DNA of 64,000 nucleotides, taken from Bacteroidales bacterium. Its GTDB lineage: Bacteria > Bacteroidota > Bacteroidia > Bacteroidales > P3. The DNA is taken from positions 41,381-105,380 of the forward strand of contig WQWI01000004.1 in assembly GCA_009785425.1 (NCBI GenBank), written 5' to 3'. Positions 43,793 to 52,525 of the stretch are shown here, piece after piece. How positions within the stretch are numbered: position 1 is the stretch's first letter; each line of letters opens with the position of its first letter. The translations under genes were made by a program, and so were the position numbers. The notes under the pieces were generated by a model. It saw only the letters and a program-made list of their open reading frames with translations. It searched no databases and was not told where the DNA came from.

Positions 43793-44935
43793 TTAGGCTT
43801 TCGATTTTTTCCGAGAACCCTCGTATAGTTCAAATTTCTGAAATTTGCAGAGCAATGGGCCGTTGTAAAGTTCCATTTTTTTCGATGGGTGCAGACCGAA
43901 ATTTTTCATAGCATCTGCATCCGAACTGATAAACCATGCTGTCCAGTTTTTGTAGTCTTTTTTGAGTTTATCGCCGACTTTTTTGTACATTTCAATTAAA
44001 TCCTCCACTTCCAAACGCACACCATACGGCGGATTAGTAACAATGATTCCTTTTTCGGTCGGAGGGTCTAATTTCAAAAAATCACCCAAATGTAAACTAA
44101 TGTCTTTGTGCAAACGAGATTGCTTGATGTTTTGTTCGGCGATATACAAACTTTCTTCGCAAATATCCGAGCCAAAAATTTCACATTCCGGGTCACCTAT
44201 ATTGTCTGCTGCTTCCGCCTTAACTTGTTTCCAAAGCAATGTATCAAAATCGTTCCAGTGCTGAAAGGCGAATTTTTTTCGATAAAATTGAGCGGGCATG
44301 TTGCATGCTTTCATCGCTGCTTCTATCAACAGTGTTCCCGAACCGCACATCGGATCGTAAAAATCTGTTTTTGTGTCCCAGTCGCTCAATGCTATCAACC
44401 CGGCAGCCAAAACTTCGTTCATAGGAGCTTGATTGGCTTGAATTCGGTAGTTGCGACGGTACAGCGAATCTCCCGAACTGTTCAGCGAAATTATGCAGCG
44501 ATTTCTATACAAATACACATCAATTCTGACATCGGGAGTTTCCAAATCCACATACGGACGCTTGTGAAATAATCTCCTAAAGTGGTCGCAAATAGCGTCT
44601 TTCACAAATTGCGAAACATATTTTGTATGCATAAAAACGGAATCCATACAAAATGCTTCCACCATCATTTTAGTGTCCACACAAAATTGTTTTTCCCAAG
44701 CCATATTCACGACTTTGTTGTACAAATCTTCCTGTGTTTTGATTTGAAAATCCACCAAAGGTTTCAGGATAGCCAAAGCCGTTCGGCATTCATAATTAGC
44801 ACGATACATTACTCTTTGATCGCCCTCGAACATCACGGCACGGGTTCCTATTTCGATATTGGTAGCACCCAAATCGGCTAATTCTTTAGCCAAAACGGGC
44901 TCTAATCCTTTCATGGTTTTTGCGGTTAATTTCAT
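43793..44935 (-). CDS. THUMP-domain rRNA/tRNA methyltransferase
   Basis: 380 residues. The N-terminal THUMP region (LADLGATNIEIGTRAVMFEG and following) precedes a Rossmann methyltransferase domain with DPMCGSGTLLIEA (near 198) and the catalytic IVTNPPYGVRL (near 305). This is the RlmL N-terminal-half/Trm14-like group, which makes N2-methylguanosine in RNA. The exact target nucleotide is unknown. The promoter lies at 44955-44962. Confidence 0.9.
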   Translation of the reverse strand: MKLTAKTMKGLEPVLAKELADLGATNIEIGTRAVMFEGDQRVMYRANYECRTALAILKPLVDFQIKTQEDLYNKVVNMAWEKQFCVDTKMMVEAFCMDSVFMHTKYVSQFVKDAICDHFRRLFHKRPYVDLETPDVRIDVYLYRNRCIISLNSSGDSLYRRNYRIQANQAPMNEVLAAGLIALSDWDTKTDFYDPMCGSGTLLIEAAMKACNMPAQFYRKKFAFQHWNDFDTLLWKQVKAEAADNIGDPECEIFGSDICEESLYIAEQNIKQSRLHKDISLHLGDFLKLDPPTEKGIIVTNPPYGVRLEVEDLIEMYKKVGDKLKKDYKNWTAWFISSDADAMKNFGLHPSKKMELYNGPLLCKFQKFELYEGSRKKSKA

Positions 44936-44954
44936 TTTTTCAAAAATTATCTTG

Positions 44955-44962
44955 CAAAGTTA
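44955..44962 (-). promoter_or_regulatory. -7 box for the THUMP methyltransferase
   Basis: TAACTTTG on the minus strand, 19 nt before the ATG at 44935. Confidence 0.7.
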
Positions 44963-45014
44963 CGATTTTTTTCTGAACGGCGCAAGCATTCAACGAAGTT
45001 AGTTGGTCGATTTC

Positions 45015-45605
45015 TTACTTTACGACAACTCTAACAACATCTTTCTCGTTTAGCGACAAGCGCAAAACATCATTGATTGCAAAGGGTGCAGAATCTACCT
45101 CTCCTAATTCAATGGCGATGTAATCCCCTATTTTCAAAGTCATATACGCTGATAATTCGGAAATAATTTTCGGTATTTGCGCTAAATCAAAAGAAAAAAT
45201 CTGCTTTTCAACAGGTGTGTCGTTTCGACTTCGCTCAACGACCGCACTCTGGTGGCTGAACCCTTCGACCCCGCTCAAGATAAACTCCGTCGAAGCCATA
45301 AATTCCGACATAGCAAAACTCCCGTCCAAACAGGTTGCACGTTCCCACGGCAAACTTTTTTCAACAAGCAAATCTAAACAGTTCTTATCGTAAAAATTGA
45401 TGGCAAAACCAATCTCTTCATAATACGTGTGTGCAAATTTTTCTTGAATATACTTGCCCAAGCGATTTATTTTCACAACTAATGCTGTTTTTGCATGCAA
45501 AGTCTGAACGTAATCAGGCAGAAAAAACGGACGATGTTTTAACAGCAGGGCGGAATCGGGAACTAATCGAAATAGTTGTTCAGAATTTACGATAATAATT
45601 TTCAT
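45015..45605 (-). CDS. Fumarylacetoacetate hydrolase family protein with repeat-encoded insert
   Basis: 196 residues. The pattern HRPFFLPDYVQTLHAKTALVVKINRLGKYIQ, PWERATCLDGSFAMSEF and TLKIGDYIAI places it in the FAH (2-hydroxyhepta-2,4-diene-dioate isomerase-like) family, which acts on 2,4-diketo or enol acids. The insertion MASTEFILSGVEGFSHQSAV, continuing to VERSRNDT (about residues 103-130), is encoded by a dispersed repeat (45219-45296). It splits the domain in frame, so activity is doubtful unless the loop is tolerated. It overlaps queG by 4 nt. Confidence 0.75.
   Translation of the reverse strand: MKIIIVNSEQLFRLVPDSALLLKHRPFFLPDYVQTLHAKTALVVKINRLGKYIQEKFAHTYYEEIGFAINFYDKNCLDLLVEKSLPWERATCLDGSFAMSEFMASTEFILSGVEGFSHQSAVVERSRNDTPVEKQIFSFDLAQIPKIISELSAYMTLKIGDYIAIELGEVDSAPFAINDVLRLSLNEKDVVRVVVK
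45219..45296. repeat. Dispersed repeat inside the FAH-family gene
   Basis: gtcgtttcgacttcgctcaa with flanking gtcgtt/aacgac arms, followed by a second arm ending tccgtcgaagcc. It is the same family as 15481-15543. Confidence 0.7.
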
Positions 45606-46543
45606 TTTCGGGATTCATGTAGGGGGACTGTCTCAAAAGCCAACAACAACGTCATTGCGAGGCACAGAGTGCCGAAGCAATCCATTGATTTAGATTGCTT
45701 CACTACGTTCGCAATGACGTTGTCGTAAATTTTTGAGACACGCCCTTTGTTGGCAATTGTGTTCAATTCTATTGAGAGCGTATGTGATACGCCCCTACGG
45801 TTATACGGACAACAAATTTGGCATTCATCACATCCATACGCCCAGCCGTGAAAATCGACGGTTGTCGTGCGTTCTTTGCCTTTGTTGTGATATGAAATAC
45901 ACTTTCGAGCGTTCAATTGGTATGAATTTTCCAAAGCACCGGTCGGGCAATTTTCCAAGCAAAGTGAGCATTCGTTGCATGTGATTTCGAGTGGTGTGTC
46001 GTAGGTAAGTTCTTGGTCGAGCAAAATCACGCCGGTATTGCAATATGAGCCTATTTCCGGATTGATCAACAACGTATTTTTTCCTCGAAACCCCAAGCCT
46101 GCTTTGACTGCCCATGCCTTTTCCAAAATCGGCGATGCATCAACGAATGAGCGCATATTGCATTTCGGAAAAAGTTTGCGAATTTCATCTTCCAATTGAG
46201 TAAGTTTCGGTTTTATTACCTCGTGATAATCCTCTCCGCAAGCATATTTTGCGATTTTTCCACCCCCCTGCCCCCCGCCGGCGGGGGAGATACTTGTTTC
46301 ATAGTTTGAATAATCCCATAAAACTACAATTACAGACTTTGCATTTTCGAGGATTAGTGCCGGATTCAGACGTTTTTCCGGATTGCGGGCAAGGTAGTCC
46401 ATTTCGCCGAAATCGCCACGTTTCAAATAGTTTTCGTAATGGATTTTATCTTCCGACAAAATTTCTGCTTTCGCTACTCCGCACGCAAAAAAGCCGAGAC
46501 TTTTGGCGCAATTTTTGATGTGAGAAGTCCATTCGAGATTCAT
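45602..46543 (-). CDS. queG: Epoxyqueuosine reductase, C-terminus altered by repeats
   Basis: 313 residues. The catalytic half is intact: WAVKAGLGFRGKNTLLINPEIGS, then two ferredoxin-like clusters CNECSLCLENCPTGAL and CDECQICCPYN. It reduces epoxyqueuosine to queuosine in tRNA, using cobalamin and Fe-S clusters. The normal C-terminus after CPYN is replaced by about 57 residues encoded by palindromic remnants (45630-45741 and 45775-45799). A second, Gly-rich repeat insertion (SPAGGGQGGG) lies near residue 86. Function may be reduced or lost. Confidence 0.85.
   Translation of the reverse strand: MNLEWTSHIKNCAKSLGFFACGVAKAEILSEDKIHYENYLKRGDFGEMDYLARNPEKRLNPALILENAKSVIVVLWDYSNYETSISPAGGGQGGGKIAKYACGEDYHEVIKPKLTQLEDEIRKLFPKCNMRSFVDASPILEKAWAVKAGLGFRGKNTLLINPEIGSYCNTGVILLDQELTYDTPLEITCNECSLCLENCPTGALENSYQLNARKCISYHNKGKERTTTVDFHGWAYGCDECQICCPYNRRGVSHTLSIELNTIANKGRVSKIYDNVIANVVKQSKSMDCFGTLCLAMTLLLAFETVPLHESRK
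45630..45741. repeat. MITE-like palindromic element ending queG
   Basis: Outer arms tgtctcaaaa/tttttgagaca and an inner gtcattgcga...tcgcaatgac palindrome (45651-45718). The inner part matches the repeat at 54892-54961. The outer arms resemble ends of insertion sequences, so this may be a non-autonomous derivative. Confidence 0.7.
45775..45799. repeat. Palindromic remnant in queG
   Basis: gagcgtatgtgatacgcccc then tacgg, related to the repeat at 21814-21840. Confidence 0.55.
46262..46289. repeat. G/C-rich insertion in queG
   Basis: acccccctgccccccgccgg then cggggga. It encodes the out-of-place stretch SPAGGGQGGG and keeps the frame. Confidence 0.6.
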
Positions 46544-46561
46544 TTTGCAAAGATTTAACTA

Positions 46562-46756
46562 TCACGAATGCTCGGGTTTGGGTATGTTCAACTGCTTACA
46601 TATAAGCACACATAAATCTTTGTCTATATCAGCGTGACGAGGTATAAATGTACGTTCACCCGTAATATGGTTGGCGTATTTATCATGCTTTGCACCGTGC
46701 TTGATAAATCCACATCCGTTAGCATTCAGATGTTTTATGAATTTTGTTCGCTTCAT
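46562..46756 (-). CDS. hicA: HicA-family mRNA interferase toxin
   Basis: 64 residues, small and basic, with the dsRNA-binding-like HicA pattern: MKRTKFIKHLNANGCGFIKHGAKHDKY, then TFIPRHADIDKDLCVLICKQLNIP. The histidine after the glycine-rich turn (KHGAKHDKY) is the catalytic residue of the family. It cleaves mRNA when not bound by HicB. It lies directly downstream of hicB, the reverse of the most common order. Confidence 0.88.
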   Translation of the reverse strand: MKRTKFIKHLNANGCGFIKHGAKHDKYANHITGERTFIPRHADIDKDLCVLICKQLNIPKPEHS

Positions 46757-46761
46757 TTCAA

Positions 46762-46971
46762 TTAAGCAAAAACAAGTTCTTCCTCTTCCAACATCACGCC
46801 ATGTGGCACATAGTTTTCACGCATATCCTCAAAATACATTTCAAGAACGTCAGCAATGTTCTCCTTTAACTCGTCTACGGTTAACCCTTGCGTAAATACC
46901 TCCGGCAATTCCTTCAACTGCCCAATGAGAAAACCGTCTTCTCCTTGCTTTATGACTAACGTGTACTTCAT
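46762..46971 (-). CDS. hicB: HicB-family antitoxin
   Basis: 69 residues: MKYTLVIKQGEDGFLIGQLKELPEVFTQGLTVDELKENI is the HicB fold, which blocks HicA. The short length leaves out the C-terminal DNA-binding domain, so autoregulation would need another factor. It is 5 nt from hicA and has its own -7 box at 46988-46995. Confidence 0.88.
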   Translation of the reverse strand: MKYTLVIKQGEDGFLIGQLKELPEVFTQGLTVDELKENIADVLEMYFEDMRENYVPHGVMLEEEELVFA

Positions 46972-46987
46972 AGCGTTATTTTTTTTG

Positions 46988-46995
46988 CAAAATTA
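46988..46995 (-). promoter_or_regulatory. -7 box for hicBA
   Basis: TAATTTTG on the minus strand, 16 nt before the hicB ATG. Confidence 0.55.
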
Positions 46996-47026
46996 CAGTT
47001 TTTTTGCGAGATAACCAAATTTACTC

Positions 47027-48052
47027 CTAAAACAAGACATCCTGTTTGGAAACCTGCTTGATTTTCCCCAAATGTTCATAAGATTTTTGCGTTGCTTCGC
47101 GTCCGCGTGGCGTACGCATAAGATAACCTTCTTGGATCAGAAACGGCTCATAAACTTCTTCGATTGTTCCGGCTTCTTCGCTGACGGCTGTAGCGATTGT
47201 AGTCAATCCAACCGGACCGCCTTTGAATTTGTCTATAATCGTTGTTAAAATGCGGTTATCCATTTCGTCTAATCCGTTTTTGTCCACATTTAGTGCGGAA
47301 AGAGCTATTTGTGAAATTTCGACATCAATACTTCCGTTTCCTCGAATTTGTGCAAAATCACGTACACGTCGCAGGAGCAAATTGGCAATCCTCGGTGTTC
47401 CTCGACTTCTCCGAGCAATTTCATTTGCTGCAAGATCGTCAATCGAAACGTTCAATAGTTTTGCTGAACGCTTGATGATTTGCATCAATGTTTTTGCATC
47501 ATAGTACTCCAATCTTGCGTTGATTCCGAATCTTGAACGCAGTGGTGCCGTGAGTAGTCCCGAGCGCGTTGTTGCACCAATCAACGTAAACGGATTGAGC
47601 GAAATTTGTACACTTCGTGCATTGGGACCGGACTCAATCAAAATATCAATTTTGTAGTCCTCCATCGCCGAATACAGATATTCTTCTACAATCGGGCTTA
47701 ATCTGTGAATTTCATCAATAAACAGCACATCGTTCACTTCCAAACTCGTGAGCAAACCTGCCAATTCGCCGGGTTTGTCCAAAACAGGTCCGGATGTAGT
47801 TTTGATGCCAACCCCAAGTTCGTTTGTGATAATATGTGACAACGTTGTTTTTCCCAACCCCGGAGGTCCATGAAGTAGAACATGGTCTAAGGCTTCGTTT
47901 CGCTGTTTTGCCGCTAATACGAACACCTGCAGATTATCCAAAATCTGCGCTTGACCTCTGAAATCAGAGAAATTCAGTGGTCGTAAAGCACGTTCAACCT
48001 CTTTTTCCACACCGGAAAATCGGGCATCTGTCGGATCTAAATTTTCATTCAT
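47027..48052 (-). CDS. ruvB: Holliday junction helicase RuvB
   Basis: 341 residues from the ATG at 48052 ([14 protein letters not shown]), the normal length; longer in-frame starts cross the promoter. Walker [10 protein letters not shown] (near 61), DEIHRLSP (Walker B), sensor 1 GATTRSGLL and the arginine finger in APLRSRFG are intact. It drives branch migration with RuvA. The promoter lies at 48062-48069, overlapping that of the divergent SPOR gene. Confidence 0.97.
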   Translation of the reverse strand: MNENLDPTDARFSGVEKEVERALRPLNFSDFRGQAQILDNLQVFVLAAKQRNEALDHVLLHGPPGLGKTTLSHIITNELGVGIKTTSGPVLDKPGELAGLLTSLEVNDVLFIDEIHRLSPIVEEYLYSAMEDYKIDILIESGPNARSVQISLNPFTLIGATTRSGLLTAPLRSRFGINARLEYYDAKTLMQIIKRSAKLLNVSIDDLAANEIARRSRGTPRIANLLLRRVRDFAQIRGNGSIDVEISQIALSALNVDKNGLDEMDNRILTTIIDKFKGGPVGLTTIATAVSEEAGTIEEVYEPFLIQEGYLMRTPRGREATQKSYEHLGKIKQVSKQDVLF

Positions 48053-48061
48053 AAAGTCGTA

Positions 48062-48069
48062 CAAAAGTA
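48062..48069 (-). promoter_or_regulatory. -7 box for ruvB
   Basis: TACTTTTG on the minus strand, with TTTG 20 nt upstream of it, directly before the ATG at 48052. Confidence 0.7.
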
Positions 48070-48101
48070 CAAAAAAAAGTTGATAATTCCAAAAAAAGTC
48101 G

Positions 48102-48109
48102 TATCTTTG
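48102..48109 (+). promoter_or_regulatory. -7 box for the SPOR gene
   Basis: TATCTTTG, 19 nt before the ATG at 48129. Confidence 0.65.
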
Positions 48110-48128
48110 TGAAAAATTTTGTTGATTT

Positions 48129-48590
48129 ATGCGTAAAATATTGCTGTTGTTTTTGTATTTTCTGCCCATACTCGGTTTGAGCAGTGAGTCATCTGTAGTT
48201 TTTTTGCAGGATCCTCGTGTGGATGTATTACTCCACAGAAGTATCGAATCTAACAGGGCTGTTACTCTTGAAGGTTTTAGGATCAACATCTTTTTTCAAT
48301 CGGGTAATCTATCACGAAGCAATGCACTGGCGGCTCAAACTGCTTTTTCGGAACAGTTTCCGGAAATGAAAAGTTATGTTAGTTTCGAAGAGCCTTATTT
48401 TAGAGTTAACGTTGGAAATTTTCGTACACGGCTCCAAGCTGAGGCAGTTGTGGAAAATTTGAGGCGGCTTTATCCACAAGCCCATGTCGTTCGTGATGTT
48501 TTGAACATTGTGGATTTGTTGCAATTGCATCCCGAAGAAGAAGAGTACGATGAAGAAGAAAATGATGATGACGAAGAGGAAGTGGAATAA
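48129..48590 (+). CDS. SPOR-domain protein
   Basis: 153 residues. A signal peptide ([16 protein letters not shown]) is followed by a SPOR domain ([61 protein letters not shown], about 57-117). The C-terminus is a run of Glu/Asp. SPOR domains bind denuded glycan strands at the division site. The protein is probably periplasmic or outer-membrane associated. Confidence 0.85.
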   Translation: MRKILLLFLYFLPILGLSSESSVVFLQDPRVDVLLHRSIESNRAVTLEGFRINIFFQSGNLSRSNALAAQTAFSEQFPEMKSYVSFEEPYFRVNVGNFRTRLQAEAVVENLRRLYPQAHVVRDVLNIVDLLQLHPEEEEYDEEENDDDEEEVE

Positions 48591-48622
48591 CGCGTTGTAA
48601 TCTTCTGTGTTCAATGAATCGA

Positions 48623-48636
48623 GGCATGCCTCGCCT
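48623..48636. terminator. Short palindrome between convergent genes
   Basis: cgaggcatgcctcg is a perfect palindrome, followed by a T-run on the plus strand. It lies between the SPOR gene and the convergent sorting-domain gene. Confidence 0.6.
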
Positions 48637-48649
48637 CTACAGTTTTTTT

Positions 48650-50098
48650 TTACCGAATCAACGTAACTACACCCTGTTCTCGAATCGTATTATTGTTCCG
48701 TATTAGTTCGAATTGGTACATGTAAACACCGGGTTGCACATCTGTGTTGTTGAATGTTCCGTTCCAACCCTCATGGTTTGGGTCAGTAGTCGAAAAAACA
48801 ATTTGCCCGAATCTATTGTAAATTTTGAAGCGTATTCTGTCGTTTGGCAACGGAACAAAGAGTGGGCGAAACGTTCGATTTTCCGGAATGTGACTATTCG
48901 GAACGAAAGCCGTTGCAAACTCCACCAGCCTGGCTCTCGAAAGAACATTAATAACATTTGATCGCGTTGAGTCTATTATATCGTTAGTAAGCGAAAGCCT
49001 GTAGCCTATGACAAAATAGCTCAAATTCATAATTTGTGCAAGATCCGAATCCAAAAAAAGAATCGAGTAAAGTTGATTTGGCAAATGTTCTCCTAAAGGA
49101 ATAGTATCCCCATCTCGGATTTCAAAAAGGTAGTAACGGATAGCACTCGTGTTATCCCAACCATAATACTCATAAAATGTAAGATTTACGACCGCTCCAA
49201 GCAAATCGCCCACCAAAAGAATAGGCTTTGCACTATCTGAGTGAGTCACAATTATTTCACACGTATCACGGATTTTAAAATGGTAAAATCCGAGTTCTCT
49301 CGGCAATAAAAAGTGACCGGCTCTCTGTAAAAATTCGTTGTAAGTTACGGTCTTCACAGGCAAATCATCAATGAAGAAAGTAAGATCTTGCCAAACAAGG
49401 GAGGTATCCACATGGCTGATTATTTCTACTGTTTCATCGTTGATTACGCTAACTGTTCTTATATATGCAAAATCCGGTTCAGGAGCTACAGCCAGTGTCA
49501 AAGTATCTGCGATTGAGTTTGCGAAAATTGTGTTCGTCGAACTTACGGCACGAACGAAAATTCTGTGTAGTTTCAGGTGTTCGGAAACCTCGATAATTGC
49601 AGAATTTTGCGAAGCATCAACCGTAGCGACACTATTAAAACTTCCGCCATCTATCGAAACCCAAATTTCAAAATGAGCGATATCAATGATACTTCGTGAT
49701 GCATTGCTCCATGATACGTGTATTTCTCTTCCACAACGCTGTTGCTCTATTTTGCACATAAACACATGTTTTGCATCGCTCAATTGTCCACGTGTAATTG
49801 TACCACCACATTGGTTAATAGCTCTAAGTCGAATTAGCAGATTTGTGTCCGCCTGTCTTTCTAGTATAAAATTATTTTGCCCCGCACCAAAAACTGTATC
49901 TGCGTTTGTGGCTCCCGGTGTTTCAAAAAATTCGTACCCGTGAGCGTAGGGCGACAAGTTAGATGTCCAAGAGACTAAAATATAATTGGTTATAGGATCT
50001 ACGCTAAGTGCCTTTATTTGCACATTATCTGCATCCGGGCATGCCATTGATGTAAACCTCAATATCAACAAACAACCTATAAAAATTACTCTAAACAT
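48650..50098 (-). CDS. Type IX secretion cargo with type B sorting domain
   Basis: 482 residues with a signal peptide (VIFIGCLLILRFTSMA). The middle has fibronectin-like beta repeats. The C-terminal ~85 residues (FVPNSHIPENRTFRPLFVP, then FKIYNRFGQIVFSTTDPNHEGWNGTFN and DVQPGVYMYQFELI) match the gliding-motility-associated type B sorting domain, which directs proteins through the type IX system. Its surface function is unknown; adhesion is plausible. Confidence 0.85.
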   Translation of the reverse strand: MFRVIFIGCLLILRFTSMACPDADNVQIKALSVDPITNYILVSWTSNLSPYAHGYEFFETPGATNADTVFGAGQNNFILERQADTNLLIRLRAINQCGGTITRGQLSDAKHVFMCKIEQQRCGREIHVSWSNASRSIIDIAHFEIWVSIDGGSFNSVATVDASQNSAIIEVSEHLKLHRIFVRAVSSTNTIFANSIADTLTLAVAPEPDFAYIRTVSVINDETVEIISHVDTSLVWQDLTFFIDDLPVKTVTYNEFLQRAGHFLLPRELGFYHFKIRDTCEIIVTHSDSAKPILLVGDLLGAVVNLTFYEYYGWDNTSAIRYYLFEIRDGDTIPLGEHLPNQLYSILFLDSDLAQIMNLSYFVIGYRLSLTNDIIDSTRSNVINVLSRARLVEFATAFVPNSHIPENRTFRPLFVPLPNDRIRFKIYNRFGQIVFSTTDPNHEGWNGTFNNTDVQPGVYMYQFELIRNNNTIREQGVVTLIR

Positions 50099-50164
50099 TA
50101 TCCGAAAATTAGCCTATATTATTCGCGGTAAATCGCACTGACAGTACAAAGTTACAAAAAAAAA

Positions 50165-50195
50165 TTGGTTTTTTCATTTTTTTTTTGTACTTTTG
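50165..50195 (+). promoter_or_regulatory. Promoter for the lipoprotein at 50217
   Basis: TTGG (50165-50168) and TACTTTTG (50188-50195), 19 nt apart; the ATG follows 21 nt after. Confidence 0.65.
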
Positions 50196-50216
50196 TGAAA
50201 AATTTTAAGAAAAATC

Positions 50217-51383
50217 ATGAAGTTACGCAATCTCGGCATACTGCTACTTTTAGCACTTGTATTGTTGGGTTGTGCAAGTGCATCAAGGTCTTTCAGCCGG
50301 GGGCATTTTGATGATGCCATCAATCGTAGTATAACTATTCTTCAAAGAGAGCCGTCAAATGAACTTCATTTGGATATTCTCAGAGATGCTTATCGTGTAG
50401 CCGATGCAAACGATAGAGAGCGGATTTTGGCATTGCAAGAAACCGGGCAACCGGATATTTGGGGTGATGTCGTAACGATTTATGAGCGTATGATTGCTCG
50501 TAATCGAAGAATAAACGCACTCCCCTCTTCTGTCATCAGTGAGATTGGCTTTGTTTTTGAATCCCATAGTCAAGAGTTGGCGCATGCGAGACAACGGGCT
50601 ACGGAATATCATTATGCAGCCGGTATCCAGTTTTTAGAGTCCGGCACAAGAATGGCAGCACGAGAAGCTTTTGGGCACTTTGAACAGGTAGTTGCACTTT
50701 CCGGACCGGATTTTAGAGATGTACGACGACTTCGAGATCGTGCTCAGGAACTCGGAACTATATTTGTGTTGTTTCAAGCAATCAATCGAACTCCGGGCTT
50801 TTTGCCACCTGAAGCCGTTTGGCATTTGACCAACATCTATCCGCAACATTTGAACAGGCGTTGGATACAGTATGAAACGGAACCTCGTCGTTCACACTAT
50901 CATTTTGAAGTTACGTTTGCACTTGAGCGCAGAATTATTTTTCCGATAACCGTGAATACTCGCCGATTTACAGAAACACGCACCATCACGGAAGGTACGG
51001 AATTCAAATTAGATAACAGAGGAAATCCGGTTTTGGATAGTGCCGGAAATGCAATTCGAATTCCAAAACGCATAACGTTAAGATGCACCGTCACCGAAAT
51101 CACGCAAACCAAACGCGTTCGATTGGAAGGTCGTTTGACCTATTTTGATGTAGAGAATCAGCGAATCGTTCGGAGCATTGCTTTAAGCCGAACTTTTTCA
51201 GCAGAGAGTGTTTCGTTCAACACAAGTGGGGATCTACGAGCACTATCAGACGAAACTCGAAGACGGATTCGGGCACCTTTTATACCTCTTCCCACCGACG
51301 AACAAATGCTTATTGTTGCTGCACAAGACCTGAGTGCCATGGTTCGACAGGCTTTGTTGGATAATTCGCGACTGATAAGGTAA
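50217..51383 (+). CDS. Predicted lipoprotein, unknown function
   Basis: 388 residues. The lipobox LLGCASAS gives Cys19. Residues about 25-190 are mostly alpha-helical with TPR-like spacing (HFDDAINRSITILQREPSNELHLDILRDAYRVA). The C-terminal half is beta-rich. No family is recognised. It is probably anchored in the outer membrane. Confidence 0.7.
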   Translation: MKLRNLGILLLLALVLLGCASASRSFSRGHFDDAINRSITILQREPSNELHLDILRDAYRVADANDRERILALQETGQPDIWGDVVTIYERMIARNRRINALPSSVISEIGFVFESHSQELAHARQRATEYHYAAGIQFLESGTRMAAREAFGHFEQVVALSGPDFRDVRRLRDRAQELGTIFVLFQAINRTPGFLPPEAVWHLTNIYPQHLNRRWIQYETEPRRSHYHFEVTFALERRIIFPITVNTRRFTETRTITEGTEFKLDNRGNPVLDSAGNAIRIPKRITLRCTVTEITQTKRVRLEGRLTYFDVENQRIVRSIALSRTFSAESVSFNTSGDLRALSDETRRRIRAPFIPLPTDEQMLIVAAQDLSAMVRQALLDNSRLIR

Positions 51384-51449
51384 TTATAGTTTTCGATTTT
51401 TTTTCATCTTTTTGTTTTTTATTTGCACAACTTGCTTTAATTTTCCTTT

Positions 51450-52523
51450 CTAGTTTGCTGCCTGCTGCATTCGCACAAAAAGGGAATCTAAATAATCGTT
51501 TTGAAATAAACTATACTCTGACTTTTTAATTATTTTTTGCATATTTTCCTTACGTTCAGCTGTAAGTGGGTGTGTACTGATGATTTGCGGAATGGTCACT
51601 CTCGATATATTTTCGAGCAAAACAAACAGTTGTACCATTCCATTCGGATCAATGTGGTTGTTCATTAGAATTTTTAGCCCTTGTTCATCGGCTTCTCGTT
51701 CAAATTTTCGTGAATATGAAAGATTATGAAGCCGATGTGCATTATCTGCTAAAACAGCCATAATTCCACTGACATCAGTAAGCAAAAGCGAAATAAGCAA
51801 GTATCCTGCAAGATTTCGAAATAGCATTTTCATAGAATGCCGGTAGTTTACGTGTGCCGCCTCGTGTGCGAGCAAAGCCGCCAATTCACTTGAATGTTGT
51901 AATCTGTCTAAAAGTCCGGTATAGACCACAATTTGCCCGTTGGGTAATGCAAAAGCATTTATCTGACCGGATTCCACTACGGTAAAGTGTAGCGGTATTG
52001 TGTTTTTGAAGTCTATTTGAGCGGCAAACTGCTCCAAATACGCCGTTCTTGTGGAGTCAATTCTGTTTTCATTGAGAAACGTATTCATAAACATATTCCC
52101 CAATGCTATGTCAGCAGATTGAGGGACAACTGCTACGAACCTTTCGGCTATTGGGGGCAGAAGCCAAAAATACGCCGCAACTATCAGGGCAAGCATTCCT
52201 ACTGCAAGACCAACTATCTTCGGAAAACCAATGTTCAAAATACGACGATGTACATCAAATTTGTTTTTGAACTTCATTGCCTCTAAAAACGATTTTGAAA
52301 AATGCTCGTCTTTGATTTGTAAGAGTGCTCCCGAAAACTGTTTATTTCGTAATTCCAAACAGTCTTCGTATTGTTCAAAAATCAAATCGTCAACATTCCA
52401 AAAAAACGAATCTCCGTCTGCACATTGCAAACGGAGTTCGTCAAATCTCTCGTCTGTAAAAACAACTATTGCTTGAGGTCGAGATGATTGCCCATCAAAA
52501 TATCTTGCTTCTACGCGATACAT
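51450..52523 (-). CDS. M48-family metalloprotease
   Basis: 357 residues. One transmembrane helix (IVGLAVGMLALIVAAYFWLLPPIAERF, near 105-131) is followed by the zinc site HEAAHVNYRHS (near 215) and the third ligand in EREADEQGLKIL. M48 proteases of this layout process membrane or periplasmic proteins. The N-terminal cytoplasmic ~100 residues are a separate small domain. It starts 2 nt after the DUF898 gene and is likely cotranscribed with it. Confidence 0.87.
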   Translation of the reverse strand: MYRVEARYFDGQSSRPQAIVVFTDERFDELRLQCADGDSFFWNVDDLIFEQYEDCLELRNKQFSGALLQIKDEHFSKSFLEAMKFKNKFDVHRRILNIGFPKIVGLAVGMLALIVAAYFWLLPPIAERFVAVVPQSADIALGNMFMNTFLNENRIDSTRTAYLEQFAAQIDFKNTIPLHFTVVESGQINAFALPNGQIVVYTGLLDRLQHSSELAALLAHEAAHVNYRHSMKMLFRNLAGYLLISLLLTDVSGIMAVLADNAHRLHNLSYSRKFEREADEQGLKILMNNHIDPNGMVQLFVLLENISRVTIPQIISTHPLTAERKENMQKIIKKSEYSLFQNDYLDSLFVRMQQAAN

Positions 52524-52525
52524 TT

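Noticed and set aside
48053..48289. N-terminal extension of RuvB
   Set aside because: It crosses the divergent promoters and has no family match; RuvB length is normal from 48052.
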